The notes under the pieces were generated by a model. That model was not told where the DNA came from. It searched no databases and worked only from the letters and a program-made list of their open reading frames with translations. Shown one piece after another: positions 37,142-48,592 of a stretch of 64,000 bases of DNA (positions are counted from its first letter, which is position 1; each line of letters starts with the position of its first letter). Source of the stretch: Bacteroides clarus YIT 12056 (lineage in GTDB: Bacteria > Bacteroidota > Bacteroidia > Bacteroidales > Bacteroidaceae); the NCBI RefSeq assembly GCF_900129655.1, contig NZ_FQWK01000004.1, positions 480,068-544,067 of the forward strand, given 5' to 3'. A program made the translations under genes and the position numbers.

Positions 37142-37218
37142 ACCTTAAAAAAAGTAACCACACGGCAAATGCAACGGATTTTTAATATACTTTCTGTTTC
37201 ATATTCGTAAGCTTATGC

Positions 37219-37226
37219 TACCTTTG
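37219..37226 (+). promoter_or_regulatory. -7 box of the glycerophosphodiesterase gene
   Basis: TACCTTTG, 35 bp before the ATG at 37262. A weak -33 candidate TTTC lies 18 bp upstream. Confidence 0.5.
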
Positions 37227-37261
37227 CGAAAGAACGATGAAAATAATTAATTCTAAAGCCC

Positions 37262-38026
37262 ATGAAACTGAAAAGCCTTATTATCACTTCCGCCCTGTTA
37301 CTTGCCGCTTGTGGCTATACACAGGCACAGTCCACCCAAGTCATTGCTCACCGCGGCTTCTGGAAAACAGACGGTTCGGCACAGAATTCCATTGCCGCAC
37401 TGGTGAAAGCCGACTCCATAAATTGTTACGGTTCCGAGTTCGATGTATGGCTCACCGCCGACAACCAACTTGTAGTAAACCACGACAGCACTTTCAAGGG
37501 AGTGAATATGCAGAAATCCACCGCACAACAGTGTACCGCCGTCATACTGGACAACGGAGAGCAACTCCCCACCCTGCGGCAATACTTGGAAAAGGCCGGA
37601 CAACTGAAAACGCGCCTTATTCTGGAACTGAAATCCCACAAGACACCCGAACGGGAAACACGTGCCGTAGAAAGTATCGTGAAGATGGTGAAAGACATGG
37701 GATTGGAGAACCGCACGGAATACATCGCTTTCTCGCGACACGCCACCAAAGAATTTATCCGTCTTACCCCCAAAGGAACTCCGGTATATTATCTGGAAGG
37801 CGACCTCTCTCCCAAAGAACTGAAAGAATGGGGATGCGCCGGACCCGACTATCACTTCAGCGTATTCAAAAGACATCCCGAATGGATTAAAGAGTCCCAC
37901 GACTTGGGCATGAAAGTAAATGCTTGGACCGTAAACGATGCCAAAGACATGAAGTGGTTGATTGACCACGGTGTGGATTTCATCACTACCAACGTCCCCG
38001 TAGAACTGCAAGAAATATTACAGTAA
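37262..38026 (+). CDS. Glycerophosphodiester phosphodiesterase, exported
   Basis: Predicted to hydrolyse glycerophosphodiesters to glycerol-3-phosphate and an alcohol. 254 residues. The N-terminus MKLKSLIITSALLLAACGYTQAQ carries a lipobox (LAAC) and also an AQA-like site, so it is exported and probably a lipoprotein. Catalytic motifs are IAHRGFW near residue 30 and GSEFDVWLTADNQLVVNHD near 60, giving the acid pair and two histidines of the GDPD fold. The conserved ending NAWTVNDAKDMKWLIDHGVDFITTNVP is complete. A single-gene unit with its own promoter and a strong terminator. Confidence 0.92.
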   Translation: MKLKSLIITSALLLAACGYTQAQSTQVIAHRGFWKTDGSAQNSIAALVKADSINCYGSEFDVWLTADNQLVVNHDSTFKGVNMQKSTAQQCTAVILDNGEQLPTLRQYLEKAGQLKTRLILELKSHKTPERETRAVESIVKMVKDMGLENRTEYIAFSRHATKEFIRLTPKGTPVYYLEGDLSPKELKEWGCAGPDYHFSVFKRHPEWIKESHDLGMKVNAWTVNDAKDMKWLIDHGVDFITTNVPVELQEILQ

Positions 38027-38066
38027 AAGCATCAGCTTATAATACATTTAGAAAGTTATTATAGAC

Positions 38067-38107
38067 AAGCTGCTTCATTCTGAAAACAATGAAGCAGCTT
38101 TTATATT
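38067..38107 (+). terminator. Terminator of the phosphodiesterase gene
   Basis: A perfect 13-bp stem (38067-38079 with 38088-38100), an 8-nt loop, then TTATATTT. Confidence 0.85.
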
Positions 38108-38234
38108 TCAAAAAGGTAGTAATAAGCGAATAAAACAATCATTTTTATTATTTCCCCGCAAGAATGCGAGAGCATTATATTACAATCTTTACGAATATAG
38201 CATCATATACTTTTAAATTGAAAGGGAAATCGTA

Positions 38235-38323
38235 TATATTTGCACTGAATGAAAGCCGAAATAGAAATAAATAGAAAACAGATATCAATATAGATAAAAA
38301 TCATCCAAAACGTCGTATATTTG
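38235..38323 (+). promoter_or_regulatory. Two tandem -7 boxes upstream of dapF
   Basis: TATATTTG occurs at 38235-38242 and 38316-38323, each followed by GCA and a similar purine-rich stretch. Leaders of about 125 and 45 nt would result. The duplication suggests two start points for the dapF-dapL unit. Confidence 0.55.
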
Positions 38324-38372
38324 CATTGAAATAAGACAAAAGGATATAGTCAACTGACCAAGTAAGTACAAA

Positions 38373-39227
38373 ATGACAAGAAGCATAAAGTTTACCAAGA
38401 TGCATGGCGCAGGAAACGACTACATATATGTAGACACTACCCGCTATCCTATCGAGAACCCGGAGAAACTCTCGAAGAAATGGAGCGCACCGCATACGGG
38501 AATCGGCAGTGACGGTCTGGTACTTATAGGGCGCTCCGACAAAGCCGATTTCAGCATGCGCATTTTCAATGCGGACGGTTCGGAAGCCAAGATGTGCGGC
38601 AATGCCAGCCGATGCATCGGCAAATACCTTTATGACTACAAGCTGACTTCCAAAACAGAAATCACACTCGATACCCTGTCCGGCATCAAGATTCTAAAAC
38701 TACACGCGACAGGCGATAAAGTAGACACTGTAACCGTTGACATGGGTATTCCGTCTGACGAACCCGTGAACTATGACGGCAAGGGGAGCAAGCCGATGAC
38801 AGAACATCCCATCGAAATAGACGGCATACGCTATACGGGTACTACCGTATCCATGGGAAACCCGCATCTGGTAATCTTCGTGAACGACATTACGAAGGCA
38901 GACCTCTCCTCTATCGGCCCCAAACTGGAGAATCACCCTCTCTTCCCCGACCGCATCAATGTGGAGTTTGCCCAAGTATTGGAAGAGGGAAAGATAAGGA
39001 TGCGCGTATGGGAACGGGGTTCGGGCGTCACCCAAGCCTGTGGAACAGGAGCCTGTGCCACAGCCGTAGCCGCTTTCCTCACAGGACGTGCCGGAAGAAA
39101 ATCAATCATCGTCATGGATGGAGGAACACTCACCATTGAATGGGATATAGCCACCAAGCACGTCTTTATGACGGGAGAAGCAACCAAGGTGTTCGAGGGA
39201 GAGATGGAGACGGATGAAGAATTATGA
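38373..39227 (+). CDS. dapF: Diaminopimelate epimerase
   Basis: Interconverts LL- and meso-diaminopimelate for lysine and peptidoglycan. 284 residues. It starts [15 protein letters not shown], and both catalytic cysteines are present, in [15 protein letters not shown] near residue 73 and in [14 protein letters not shown] near residue 220. It forms a pair with the LL-diaminopimelate aminotransferase gene 78 bp downstream, which supplies its substrate. The last residues (METDEEL) are encoded by the left arm of an A/T-rich inverted repeat, so the extreme C-terminus may derive from repeat DNA. Confidence 0.96.
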   Translation: MTRSIKFTKMHGAGNDYIYVDTTRYPIENPEKLSKKWSAPHTGIGSDGLVLIGRSDKADFSMRIFNADGSEAKMCGNASRCIGKYLYDYKLTSKTEITLDTLSGIKILKLHATGDKVDTVTVDMGIPSDEPVNYDGKGSKPMTEHPIEIDGIRYTGTTVSMGNPHLVIFVNDITKADLSSIGPKLENHPLFPDRINVEFAQVLEEGKIRMRVWERGSGVTQACGTGACATAVAAFLTGRAGRKSIIVMDGGTLTIEWDIATKHVFMTGEATKVFEGEMETDEEL

Positions 39228-39265
39228 ATGAATATACGCTTTTGTGCCACATGGCAATTCTTCAT
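39214..39265. repeat. Inverted AATGAAGAAT-type repeat overlapping the 3' end of dapF
   Basis: ATGAAGAATT at 39214-39223 is exactly complementary to AATTCTTCAT at 39256-39265. Weaker similarity continues outward. It is the same motif as the carA inserts. Confidence 0.55.
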
Positions 39266-39305
39266 TATTAATTCATCATTATTAAATAATTAAACCAACA
39301 GAGAT

Positions 39306-40538
39306 ATGGCATTAGTTAATGAACATTTTTTGAAACTGCCCGGAAGTTACTTATTTTCGGACATAGCTAAGAAGATCAATACTTTCAGGATAACGCACCC
39401 TAAAAAAGAAGTCATCCGTCTGGGTATCGGAGACGTTACCCGTCCGCTGCCGCAAGTTTGCATCGAAGCGATGCACAAGGCAGTGGATGAGATGGCTGAT
39501 GCCAAGACATTCCGCGGATACGGTCCTGAACAGGGTTATGACTTTCTGATTGATGCCGTTATCAAACACGATTACGCGACACGCGGCGTTCATTTCAGCC
39601 CACAGGAAATCTTCATCAACGACGGAGCCAAGAGCGATACGGGAAACATAGGCGACATACTCCGCCATGACAACAGTGTGGGAGTAACCGACCCTATCTA
39701 CCCCGTCTACATTGACAGCAACGTAATGTGCGGACGCGCCGGCATATTGGAAAAAGACGGCAAATGGAGCAATGTAACCTATATGCCCTGTACGGCCGAA
39801 AACAACTTTATCCCCGAAATACCGGACAAACGCATCGACATCGTCTACCTCTGTTACCCCAATAATCCTACGGGTACTACCCTTACCAAACCCGAACTGA
39901 AAAAGTGGGTGGACTATGCCCTTGACAACGACACGCTTATCCTATTTGATGCCGCCTACGAGGCTTTCATCCAAGAGGACGATGTGCCCCACTCCATATA
40001 CGAAATAAAAGGGGCGAAAAAATGCGCCATCGAGTTCCGCAGTTTCTCAAAGACCGCCGGATTTACAGGCGTGCGCTGCGGCTACACCGTAGTACCGAAA
40101 GAACTGACCGCCGCTACGCTGGAAGGTGAACGTATCTCCCTCAACAAACTGTGGAACCGCCGCCAATGCACCAAGTTTAATGGTACAAGCTACATTACCC
40201 AGCGTGCCGCCGAAGCCATCTACACCGCAGAAGGCAGACGGCAGGTAAAAGAAACGATTGACTACTATATGAACAACGCCCGCACCATGAAAGAAGGACT
40301 GGAAACATCCGGGCTGGAAGTGTACGGCGGTGTGAACGCCCCATACATCTGGCTGAAAACCCCGAACGGCATAAGCTCTTGGCGGTTCTTCGAACAAATG
40401 TTGTACGAAGCCAATGTAGTGGGTACTCCGGGTGTAGGCTTCGGGCCAAGCGGTGAGGGATATATCCGCCTGACCGCTTTCGGCAAACACGAAGACTGTG
40501 TGGAAGCCATGAAACGCATCCGCAACTGGCTGAAATAA
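39306..40538 (+). CDS. dapL: LL-diaminopimelate aminotransferase
   Basis: A PLP-dependent class I/II aminotransferase that makes LL-diaminopimelate directly from tetrahydrodipicolinate and glutamate, bypassing the succinylase or acetylase steps. 410 residues, the usual DapL length. It begins [24 protein letters not shown]; the PLP aspartate/tyrosine region is [10 protein letters not shown] and FDAAYEAF, and the PLP lysine lies in [15 protein letters not shown] near residue 250. It is next to dapF, as often in Bacteroides, which supports use of the DapL route. Confidence 0.96.
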   Translation: MALVNEHFLKLPGSYLFSDIAKKINTFRITHPKKEVIRLGIGDVTRPLPQVCIEAMHKAVDEMADAKTFRGYGPEQGYDFLIDAVIKHDYATRGVHFSPQEIFINDGAKSDTGNIGDILRHDNSVGVTDPIYPVYIDSNVMCGRAGILEKDGKWSNVTYMPCTAENNFIPEIPDKRIDIVYLCYPNNPTGTTLTKPELKKWVDYALDNDTLILFDAAYEAFIQEDDVPHSIYEIKGAKKCAIEFRSFSKTAGFTGVRCGYTVVPKELTAATLEGERISLNKLWNRRQCTKFNGTSYITQRAAEAIYTAEGRRQVKETIDYYMNNARTMKEGLETSGLEVYGGVNAPYIWLKTPNGISSWRFFEQMLYEANVVGTPGVGFGPSGEGYIRLTAFGKHEDCVEAMKRIRNWLK

Positions 40539-40645
40539 AAGTGAAGAATATAAACATCCTACTATTTAATAGTTCAAGCGCAATACTATACTAACAGAAC
40601 CGGACTGATCATCCGCAATTTTTCTAACTAAAAAGGTAAGAAGGT

Positions 40646-41365
40646 ATGAAAACAAGAAACACAAAATTAGGAGTAATAGCAATAACGTTACTATCAGCTG
40701 CAATGCCTTTCACGGCAAAGGCACAGGACAAAGTAAAAGCATCCGTAGGCGCAGACATCGTAAGCGGCTACATCTGGCGCGGACAAGACTTGGGCGGTGT
40801 AAGCCTTCAACCCAACGCATCCATCGCCTATAAAGGTTTGTCTTTGGAAGCATGGGGATCGGTAGGTATTGAAAAGACAGATGCCGACGGTTACGATGCT
40901 AAAGAGTTCGACCTCACACTGGGCTACTCCACCGGTGGTTTTAGCGTATCAATCACTGATTATTGGTATAATACCGGAGCAGGTTACTTCCACTACGGTG
41001 CCCACAATACAACCCACCTGTACGAAGCCCAAGTGGGTTACGACTTCGGACCGGTAGCAGTAAACTGGTACACCAACTTTGCCGGAGACGACGGTGTCAA
41101 GGAGAATGGTGACAGAGCCTATTCATCCTATATCTCCATAGCCGCTCCGTTCAAATTGGGCGGACTTGACTGGACAGCCGAAGTAGGCGCCACTCCATGG
41201 GAAACGGACTTCTACGGAGCAAGCGGATTTGCCGTATGCGACGTCAGCCTCGGAGCTACAAAGGATATCAGGATAACCAATTCATTCTCCCTGCCACTCT
41301 TTGCCAAAGCTACTTGGAATCCCTGTTCGGAAAGAGCATACTTCGTAGTAGGATTAAGTTTTTAA
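40646..41365 (+). CDS. Probable outer membrane beta-barrel protein of the ammonium/PII cluster
   Basis: A 239-residue exported protein of unknown function. The signal peptide is MKTRNTKLGVIAITLLSAAMPFTAKAQ. The mature part alternates polar and aromatic residues (VKASVGADIVSGYIWRGQDLGGVSLQPNASIAY) and ends in YFVVGLSF, a terminal phenylalanine typical of beta-barrels inserted by Bam. It resembles small TorF-like putative porins, but I am not certain. PII starts 21 bp downstream, followed by Amt, so the four genes look like one unit. The context suggests that it lets ammonium or another small nitrogen compound across the outer membrane; this is inference. Confidence 0.65.
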   Translation: MKTRNTKLGVIAITLLSAAMPFTAKAQDKVKASVGADIVSGYIWRGQDLGGVSLQPNASIAYKGLSLEAWGSVGIEKTDADGYDAKEFDLTLGYSTGGFSVSITDYWYNTGAGYFHYGAHNTTHLYEAQVGYDFGPVAVNWYTNFAGDDGVKENGDRAYSSYISIAAPFKLGGLDWTAEVGATPWETDFYGASGFAVCDVSLGATKDIRITNSFSLPLFAKATWNPCSERAYFVVGLSF

Positions 41366-41386
41366 GAACAATAAAACACTTAAGGT

Positions 41387-41743
41387 ATGAAAAAGATTGA
41401 AGCTATCATCCGCAAAACCAAATTCGAGGAAGTGAAAGACTCACTCCTCGAAGCAGATATCGAATGGTTCTCTTATTACGATGTAAGAGGTATCGGAAAA
41501 TCCAGACAAGCCCGTATTTACCGTGGTGTACTGTACGACACCAGTTCCATCGAACGTATCCTCATCTCTATCGTTGTACGCGATAAAAACGCAGAAAAGA
41601 CAGTACAAGCTATCATCAAAGCCGCACAAACCGGCGAAATCGGCGACGGCCGTATCTTCGTCATCCCCATTGAAGACGCTATCCGCATCCGCACCGGAGA
41701 ACGGGGTGACATTGCCCTCTATAATGCCGAACAGGAAAGATAA
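41387..41743 (+). CDS. glnB: Nitrogen regulatory protein P-II
   Basis: A trimeric signal protein that senses 2-oxoglutarate and ATP/ADP and usually blocks or frees the ammonium channel. 118 residues. It starts MKKIEAIIRKTKFEEVKDSLLEADI. The T-loop IYRGVLYDTSSIERI keeps the tyrosine at the usual modification position but otherwise differs from enterobacterial GlnB. The closing motif TGEIGDGRIFVIPIEDAIRIRTGERGDIAL holds the nucleotide-binding B and C loops. Its placement directly before amt is the classical glnK-amt pair; the symbol could equally be glnK. Confidence 0.93.
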   Translation: MKKIEAIIRKTKFEEVKDSLLEADIEWFSYYDVRGIGKSRQARIYRGVLYDTSSIERILISIVVRDKNAEKTVQAIIKAAQTGEIGDGRIFVIPIEDAIRIRTGERGDIALYNAEQER

Positions 41744-41830
41744 CCGGCAGCACTCAACCCACAGGATTTTCATTGAGCGGCGTGCTCAGTGAAAAACAAA
41801 ATACAAGTACAACTAAAAACCCAAAAGATT

Positions 41831-43225
41831 ATGGACAAATATATGAAACGCAGTTTCACAAAACTGCGTACGGCCCTTGCTATACTCATAGCTTGCTGCC
41901 TCACAACAGATATGTATGCACAAACCGCCGTAGCTACGGATAGTGTGGCAACCGATACCGTCGCCCAGTTGGTTTCCGGTGTCAACACCGTCTGGATGTT
42001 ACTTGCGGCCATGTTGGTATTCTTTATGCAACCGGGCTTCGCATTGGTGGAAGCCGGTTTCACCCGCACCAAGAACACCGCCAACATACTGATGAAAAAC
42101 TTTGTGGACTTCATGTTCGGCTCACTTCTTTACTGGCTGGTAGGTTTCGGCATCATGTTCGGTTTAGGCGACTTCTTCGGAACTCCTCACCTCATGAGCC
42201 TGTTGTTCGATAGCAATGGCCTGCCCGACCCCGCTTCATTGCCTACCGAAGGTTTCCTCGTATTCCAAACCGTATTCTGCGCCACTTCCGCCACAATTGT
42301 TTCGGGAGCTATGGCAGAGCGTACAAAGTTTTCCATGTATCTGGTTTACACAATCTTCATCAGCGTACTGATTTATCCCGTTTCCGGGCACTGGACTTGG
42401 GGTGGAGGATGGCTGATGAACGGTGAAGCAGGTTCCTTCATGACGGAAACATTCGGAACTACCTTCCACGATTTCGCAGGTTCTACCATTGTACACTCTG
42501 TAGGCGGTTGGATTGCATTGGTAGGTGCAGCTATCCTCGGTCCGCGCATCGGCAAGTACGGCAAAGACGGCCGGTCAAAAGCCATCCCCGGACACAACCT
42601 CACCATTGCGGCACTGGGCGTGTTCATCCTATGGTTCGGATGGTTCGGTTTCAACCCCGGTTCTCAGTTGGCGGCAGCCACTACCGAGGATCAGGTAACT
42701 GTCTCGCTCGTATTCCTCAACACTAACTTGGCAGCTTGCGCTGGTGGTTTCTTTGCCCTGGCCGTCAGTTGGCTGAAATACGGCAAACCGTCCCTGTCAC
42801 TCACGCTGAACGGTATTTTGGCGGGATTGGTAGGCATTACGGCAGGATGCGACGCCGTTGCTCCGCTGGGTGCGGTCATCATCGGCGCCATCTGTGGCGT
42901 ACTGATGATATATGCCGTAGAATTCATTGACAAAGTACTGAAAATTGACGACCCCGTAGGCGCATCTTCCGTACACGGCGTATGTGGTTTCACGGGAACG
43001 GTACTTACCGGACTGTTCTCTACCAGTGAAGGTCTGTTCTACGGTGCGGGTGCGGGCTTCCTCGGAGCACAGATATTCGGTGCGGTAATTGTCGGACTTT
43101 GGGCGGCAGGTATGGGCTTCATCATCTTCAAAGTACTCGACAAGATACACGGCTTGCGTGTTCCGGCTCGCGTGGAGGAAGAAGGACTTGACATCTACGA
43201 GCACGGAGAGTCCGCTTACAACTAA
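41831..43225 (+). CDS. amt: Ammonium transporter
   Basis: An inner-membrane ammonium channel of the Amt/Rh family. From the ATG at 41831 (MDKYMKRSFTKLRTALAILIACCLTTDMYAQ) it has a signal-like leader, a 25-residue periplasmic linker and eleven membrane segments (464 residues). Family marks are WMLLAAMLVFFMQPGFALVEAGFTRTKN, FAGSTIVHSVGGWIALVGAAILGPRIGKYG and the second pore histidine in VHGVCGFTGTVL. A longer frame starts at 41789, but those 14 residues are basic and unlike the family. It lies after the PII gene and before GSIII, so PII probably regulates it. Confidence 0.95.
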   Translation: MDKYMKRSFTKLRTALAILIACCLTTDMYAQTAVATDSVATDTVAQLVSGVNTVWMLLAAMLVFFMQPGFALVEAGFTRTKNTANILMKNFVDFMFGSLLYWLVGFGIMFGLGDFFGTPHLMSLLFDSNGLPDPASLPTEGFLVFQTVFCATSATIVSGAMAERTKFSMYLVYTIFISVLIYPVSGHWTWGGGWLMNGEAGSFMTETFGTTFHDFAGSTIVHSVGGWIALVGAAILGPRIGKYGKDGRSKAIPGHNLTIAALGVFILWFGWFGFNPGSQLAAATTEDQVTVSLVFLNTNLAACAGGFFALAVSWLKYGKPSLSLTLNGILAGLVGITAGCDAVAPLGAVIIGAICGVLMIYAVEFIDKVLKIDDPVGASSVHGVCGFTGTVLTGLFSTSEGLFYGAGAGFLGAQIFGAVIVGLWAAGMGFIIFKVLDKIHGLRVPARVEEEGLDIYEHGESAYN

Positions 43226-43284
43226 AACAAGTTTTTTTATTCTATCATATATTTATAAACCAACAATTACAATTCTAAGGTATT

Positions 43285-45474
<2,190 letters not shown>

Positions 45475-45547
45475 AGAGCTATTTCAGACATACAAACTCT
45501 GAAACCGGAAATTATCTATTTCTTTTGTTGGTTGTTTTAAGTTTGCA

Positions 45548-45588
45548 GGGGAAAGGAGTGCCGTGATGGTAGTTCTTTCCCCTTTTTT
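45548..45588 (+). terminator. Terminator after glutamine synthetase
   Basis: GGGGAAAG at 45548-45555 pairs with CTTTCCCC at 45575-45582, followed by six T residues. Confidence 0.8.
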
Positions 45589-45623
45589 ATCCGGCAGACA
45601 GCAGCCTGAAGAGGAAAACAGAT

Positions 45624-45631
45624 TATCTTTG
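45624..45631 (+). promoter_or_regulatory. -7 box of the S37-type peptidase gene
   Basis: TATCTTTG, 24 bp before the ATG at 45656. It rules against the longer frame that begins at 45563. Confidence 0.5.
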
Positions 45632-45655
45632 TCCCCAATTACAAATAAACACATT

Positions 45656-46951
45656 ATGAAAGACCTGCGTACACGCCATACAGCATTGCTGCTGTTTACA
45701 TTCTTGCTGGCATCGGTATCCTTATCCGCACAGACCGGCTTACAGCAGAAACTAAGTGAGATTTCCGCCATAACGGAAACCCAACCGTTGGAATCTACCG
45801 AGTTTTCGGAGAAGTATGTAACCTATTTCACCCAGCCGCTCGACCACCGGCATCCCGAGAAAGGAAGTTTCCGCCAGCGGGTTATCGTGGCGCACGCGGG
45901 CTTCGATCGTCCCACGGTCATTATAACCGAAGGGTATGGAGCCGCCTACGCGCTCAAGCCCCAATATCGCGAGGAACTTTCCAGGCTCCTCAATGCCAAT
46001 ATGGTATTTGTGGAATACCGCTATTTCCTGGAATCCACTCCCGAACCCAAAGACTGGCGATACCTTACAGCCGAAAGTTCCGCCGATGATTTGCACGCGG
46101 TAACAACCGCATTCAAAAACATATATCCCGGAAAGTGGATTGCTACCGGTATCAGCAAAGGCGGACAGACCGCCCTGCTCTACCGCACATTCTATCCGGA
46201 CGATGTGGATGTATCCGTTCCTTATGTGGCTCCCCTCTGCTACGGAACAGAGGACGGCCGTCACGAACCGTTCCTCAAAAAAGTGTCTACGGATGAAGAC
46301 CGTAAAAGAATTACCGACTTCCAGCTGGAAATCCTGAAACGCAAAGCGGCCTTACTCCCCCTTTTCGAGAAATACTGCACCGAACAGGAGTATAAGTTCC
46401 GTGCTCCTATCGAAGAGATATACGACTATTCGGTACTGGAATATTCATTCGCGCTCTGGCAATGGGGTACTCCCGTCGGCAGCATCCCGCTACCCACAGC
46501 CACCGACGCAGAACTCATAGCCCACCTGCTGGCCATCAGCGACCCGTCCTATTTCACAACCGACAGTACCAACGCCTCTTTCTTCGTACAGGCCGCACGC
46601 GAATTGGGCTATTACGGCTACGACACCCGTCCTTTCAAAAAGTATCTCTCCATCAAGTCCGGCAAAGGCTACCTGCATCGCCTGATGCTTCCCGAAGAAC
46701 TGAAAGATATGCCTTTTGACAAGACACTCAGTAGGAAGATTAAGGGATTCCTGCAAAAGAACGACCCGAAAATGATATTCATCTACGGTGAAAACGATCC
46801 CTGGACGGCTGCCGGAGTTACCTGGCTCAAAGGGAAAAAGAATATTCACGTATTCATTCAGCCGGGCGGCAGCCATCTGGCACGCATCTCCACACTGCCC
46901 GAAAAGAAGAAAGAAGAAGTGATGAAGCTGCTAAACGAATGGTTGCGGTAA
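45656..46951 (+). CDS. Secreted serine peptidase, S37 (tripeptidyl aminopeptidase) type
   Basis: An exported alpha/beta-hydrolase-fold peptidase, 431 residues. The signal peptide is MKDLRTRHTALLLFTFLLASVSLSAQ. The mature part starts with YVTYFTQPLDHRHPEKGSFRQRV, a typical S28/S37 opening. The nucleophile elbow is ATGISKGGQTAL (G-x-S-x-G), the acid lies in FIYGENDPW and the histidine in PGGSHLARI. Such enzymes remove tripeptides or short peptides from N-termini, often after proline, and work in the periplasm or outside. It is a single gene with its own promoter, convergent with the ThrE-type exporter gene. The exact specificity cannot be read. Confidence 0.85.
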   Translation: MKDLRTRHTALLLFTFLLASVSLSAQTGLQQKLSEISAITETQPLESTEFSEKYVTYFTQPLDHRHPEKGSFRQRVIVAHAGFDRPTVIITEGYGAAYALKPQYREELSRLLNANMVFVEYRYFLESTPEPKDWRYLTAESSADDLHAVTTAFKNIYPGKWIATGISKGGQTALLYRTFYPDDVDVSVPYVAPLCYGTEDGRHEPFLKKVSTDEDRKRITDFQLEILKRKAALLPLFEKYCTEQEYKFRAPIEEIYDYSVLEYSFALWQWGTPVGSIPLPTATDAELIAHLLAISDPSYFTTDSTNASFFVQAARELGYYGYDTRPFKKYLSIKSGKGYLHRLMLPEELKDMPFDKTLSRKIKGFLQKNDPKMIFIYGENDPWTAAGVTWLKGKKNIHVFIQPGGSHLARISTLPEKKKEEVMKLLNEWLR

Positions 46952-47010
46952 ACGCACCCGTTCTTTCGCAGCATCCTGTTTCTGCCGCATAAGGGAAAAG
47001 ACACAAACGG

Positions 47011-47045
47011 AAAAGGGCTGCCTCAGCGATTGAGACAGCCCCTTT
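47011..47045. terminator. Bidirectional terminator between the peptidase and the ThrE-type gene
   Basis: A 15-bp stem with one bulge (AAAAGGGCTGCCTCA with TGAGACAGCCCCTTTT) and a 5-nt loop, with A and T runs at both ends. Confidence 0.85.
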
Positions 47046-47064
47046 TATATCAAACATACCACTC

Positions 47065-48411
47065 TTACCACTCAAGGAATTTTCCCCTCTCCCTGCGTTT
47101 CTGCAACTCTTCTTTCAAGAAGCGCTGACGGTCTTTGGCGATATAGCGGCGGGCGAATATATTGGGCACAGCCACCCCTAACGCGATGCAGAGAATAATC
47201 AGCGAAGCATTGATACCGTTGGACACAGCCACCGTCACCTCACCTACCACTCCGTGCATATTGATGAGGGCAACCAGCGCACGATACATCAGCACCCCCG
47301 GAATCATCGGAATGACAGAGGGAATGGTCAGCACGTGATTGGGCACATGAAACCAGTGGACGGCTTTCACCGCCACCAGGCTCACCACCATAGCTCCCGT
47401 AAAAGAGCCGATGACAGGACCGAGCCCCAACTCGAAGTTGACAAAGTTACGCGTACATACGGCAAGGATTCCCCCGACGGCAACCACCCACAACAGACGG
47501 CGCTGGATATTGAATATCATGGAGAAACCCATCGCGGATATGGCCGCCGCAATGGCGTATATATAATAAGGATCGTGCGGAACCATGCTCAGTTCGCTGA
47601 ACTTCTTGTCAATCACCACATCTTCCATAGCCAGCAGGCGCATGGCTATCACAATGCCGAAAGCCATGGCACACACCATCAGCACCGTATTGACGGCACG
47701 CACGATTCCCACCTGTATGTAATTGTCAATCATGTCGTCCACAAAGTTTATAATAGGCACTCCCGGCACGATGAACAGCGCGCAAGCCAGCAACGGATGA
47801 TACGGAGTTCCCGACAGCCCTGTAAAAGTAGTGATGTAAGCAAGGCAGGTGGACACCAATGCCGCGATGGCGATACTCATATATAGATTGATGCCGAACT
47901 CCACGCAACGCGCGCGAACACGAAAACCGGCAAAAGCGGCGATAGAGGCGAATAAGAAAGCGATCCAGTCGCCGCCGAACAGCTTACAGAAACCGCCGCA
48001 GGCAAACCCCGCTCCGATGGCGACGAGATAGGGAGTATAGTTCCGCTTCTTTCCTTTTATCTTCTCCAATTCTTCCTCGTAGCGGTCGAGCGAATAATCC
48101 TCTTCGATGGCACGCCAGGAAAGCTTGCTGATTTCGGAAATGGCCGTCATGTTGATGCCGTGCTTCTCGCACTTCTGAAATTTGGAATAAGAATGCGATT
48201 CGTCACTCAGGTTCACCACCAGCATTGTATAAGTCACGTCAATGTGAAGATTCTCCTCGGGTAGTCCCAAATAAGCCGCAACCCGCTGCATATTACGCAC
48301 AATGCGATTGGTATCGGCAGCACTCTCCACTAATATTTTCCCTGTGCGAAGCAATAAATCAAGCTTCCTGCGCAAAATAATTTCTTGCTCAACCATTGTA
48401 TTATCCATCAA
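47065..48411 (-). CDS. ThrE-family threonine/serine exporter, fused form
   Basis: A 448-residue inner-membrane protein predicted to export threonine and serine. The N-terminal soluble part (about 1-125: LLLRTGKILVESAADTNRIVRNMQRVAAYLGL, then VVNLSDESHSYSKF) belongs to the ThrE N-terminal family. About ten membrane segments follow in two groups, the second being the ThrE-C-like part (LGLGPVIGSFTGAMVVSL, PSVIPMIPGVLMYRAL). In many bacteria these halves are separate genes, but here they are one. Candidate starts are 48411, 48408 and 48396. A minus-strand TATCTTTG box lies 51 bp upstream. Confidence 0.87.
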   Translation of the reverse strand: MMDNTMVEQEIILRRKLDLLLRTGKILVESAADTNRIVRNMQRVAAYLGLPEENLHIDVTYTMLVVNLSDESHSYSKFQKCEKHGINMTAISEISKLSWRAIEEDYSLDRYEEELEKIKGKKRNYTPYLVAIGAGFACGGFCKLFGGDWIAFLFASIAAFAGFRVRARCVEFGINLYMSIAIAALVSTCLAYITTFTGLSGTPYHPLLACALFIVPGVPIINFVDDMIDNYIQVGIVRAVNTVLMVCAMAFGIVIAMRLLAMEDVVIDKKFSELSMVPHDPYYIYAIAAAISAMGFSMIFNIQRRLLWVVAVGGILAVCTRNFVNFELGLGPVIGSFTGAMVVSLVAVKAVHWFHVPNHVLTIPSVIPMIPGVLMYRALVALINMHGVVGEVTVAVSNGINASLIILCIALGVAVPNIFARRYIAKDRQRFLKEELQKRRERGKFLEW

Positions 48412-48461
48412 AAATTCTACTAACTACTATCCTGTTTTTTACCTATCCTTAAAGAGGAGTG

Positions 48462-48519
48462 CAAAGATAGGCAAAATATAGAAAAGAATTTCATATCTCA
48501 TCGGAAACCCATACCTTTG
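48462..48519. promoter_or_regulatory. Divergent promoters of the ThrE-type gene and the membrane protein gene
   Basis: The minus-strand box TATCTTTG (plus CAAAGATA, 48462-48469) faces the exporter. The plus-strand box TACCTTTG (48512-48519), with TTTC 19 bp upstream, faces the gene at 48593. Confidence 0.6.
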
Positions 48520-48592
48520 CACACATTTTTAGAGAAGGGAAAAACAACAGACCGGACTTTCATCATACTCCCAAAAACAAAAGCTGATTGAT

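Larger units (their letters stand above)
38027..38372. other. Gene-free region with a terminator and two tandem promoters
   Basis: The left part holds the terminator of the phosphodiesterase gene. The rest is A/T-rich, with two TATATTTG boxes 81 bp apart (38235-38242 and 38316-38323). No reading frame or RNA gene was recognised. Confidence 0.6.
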
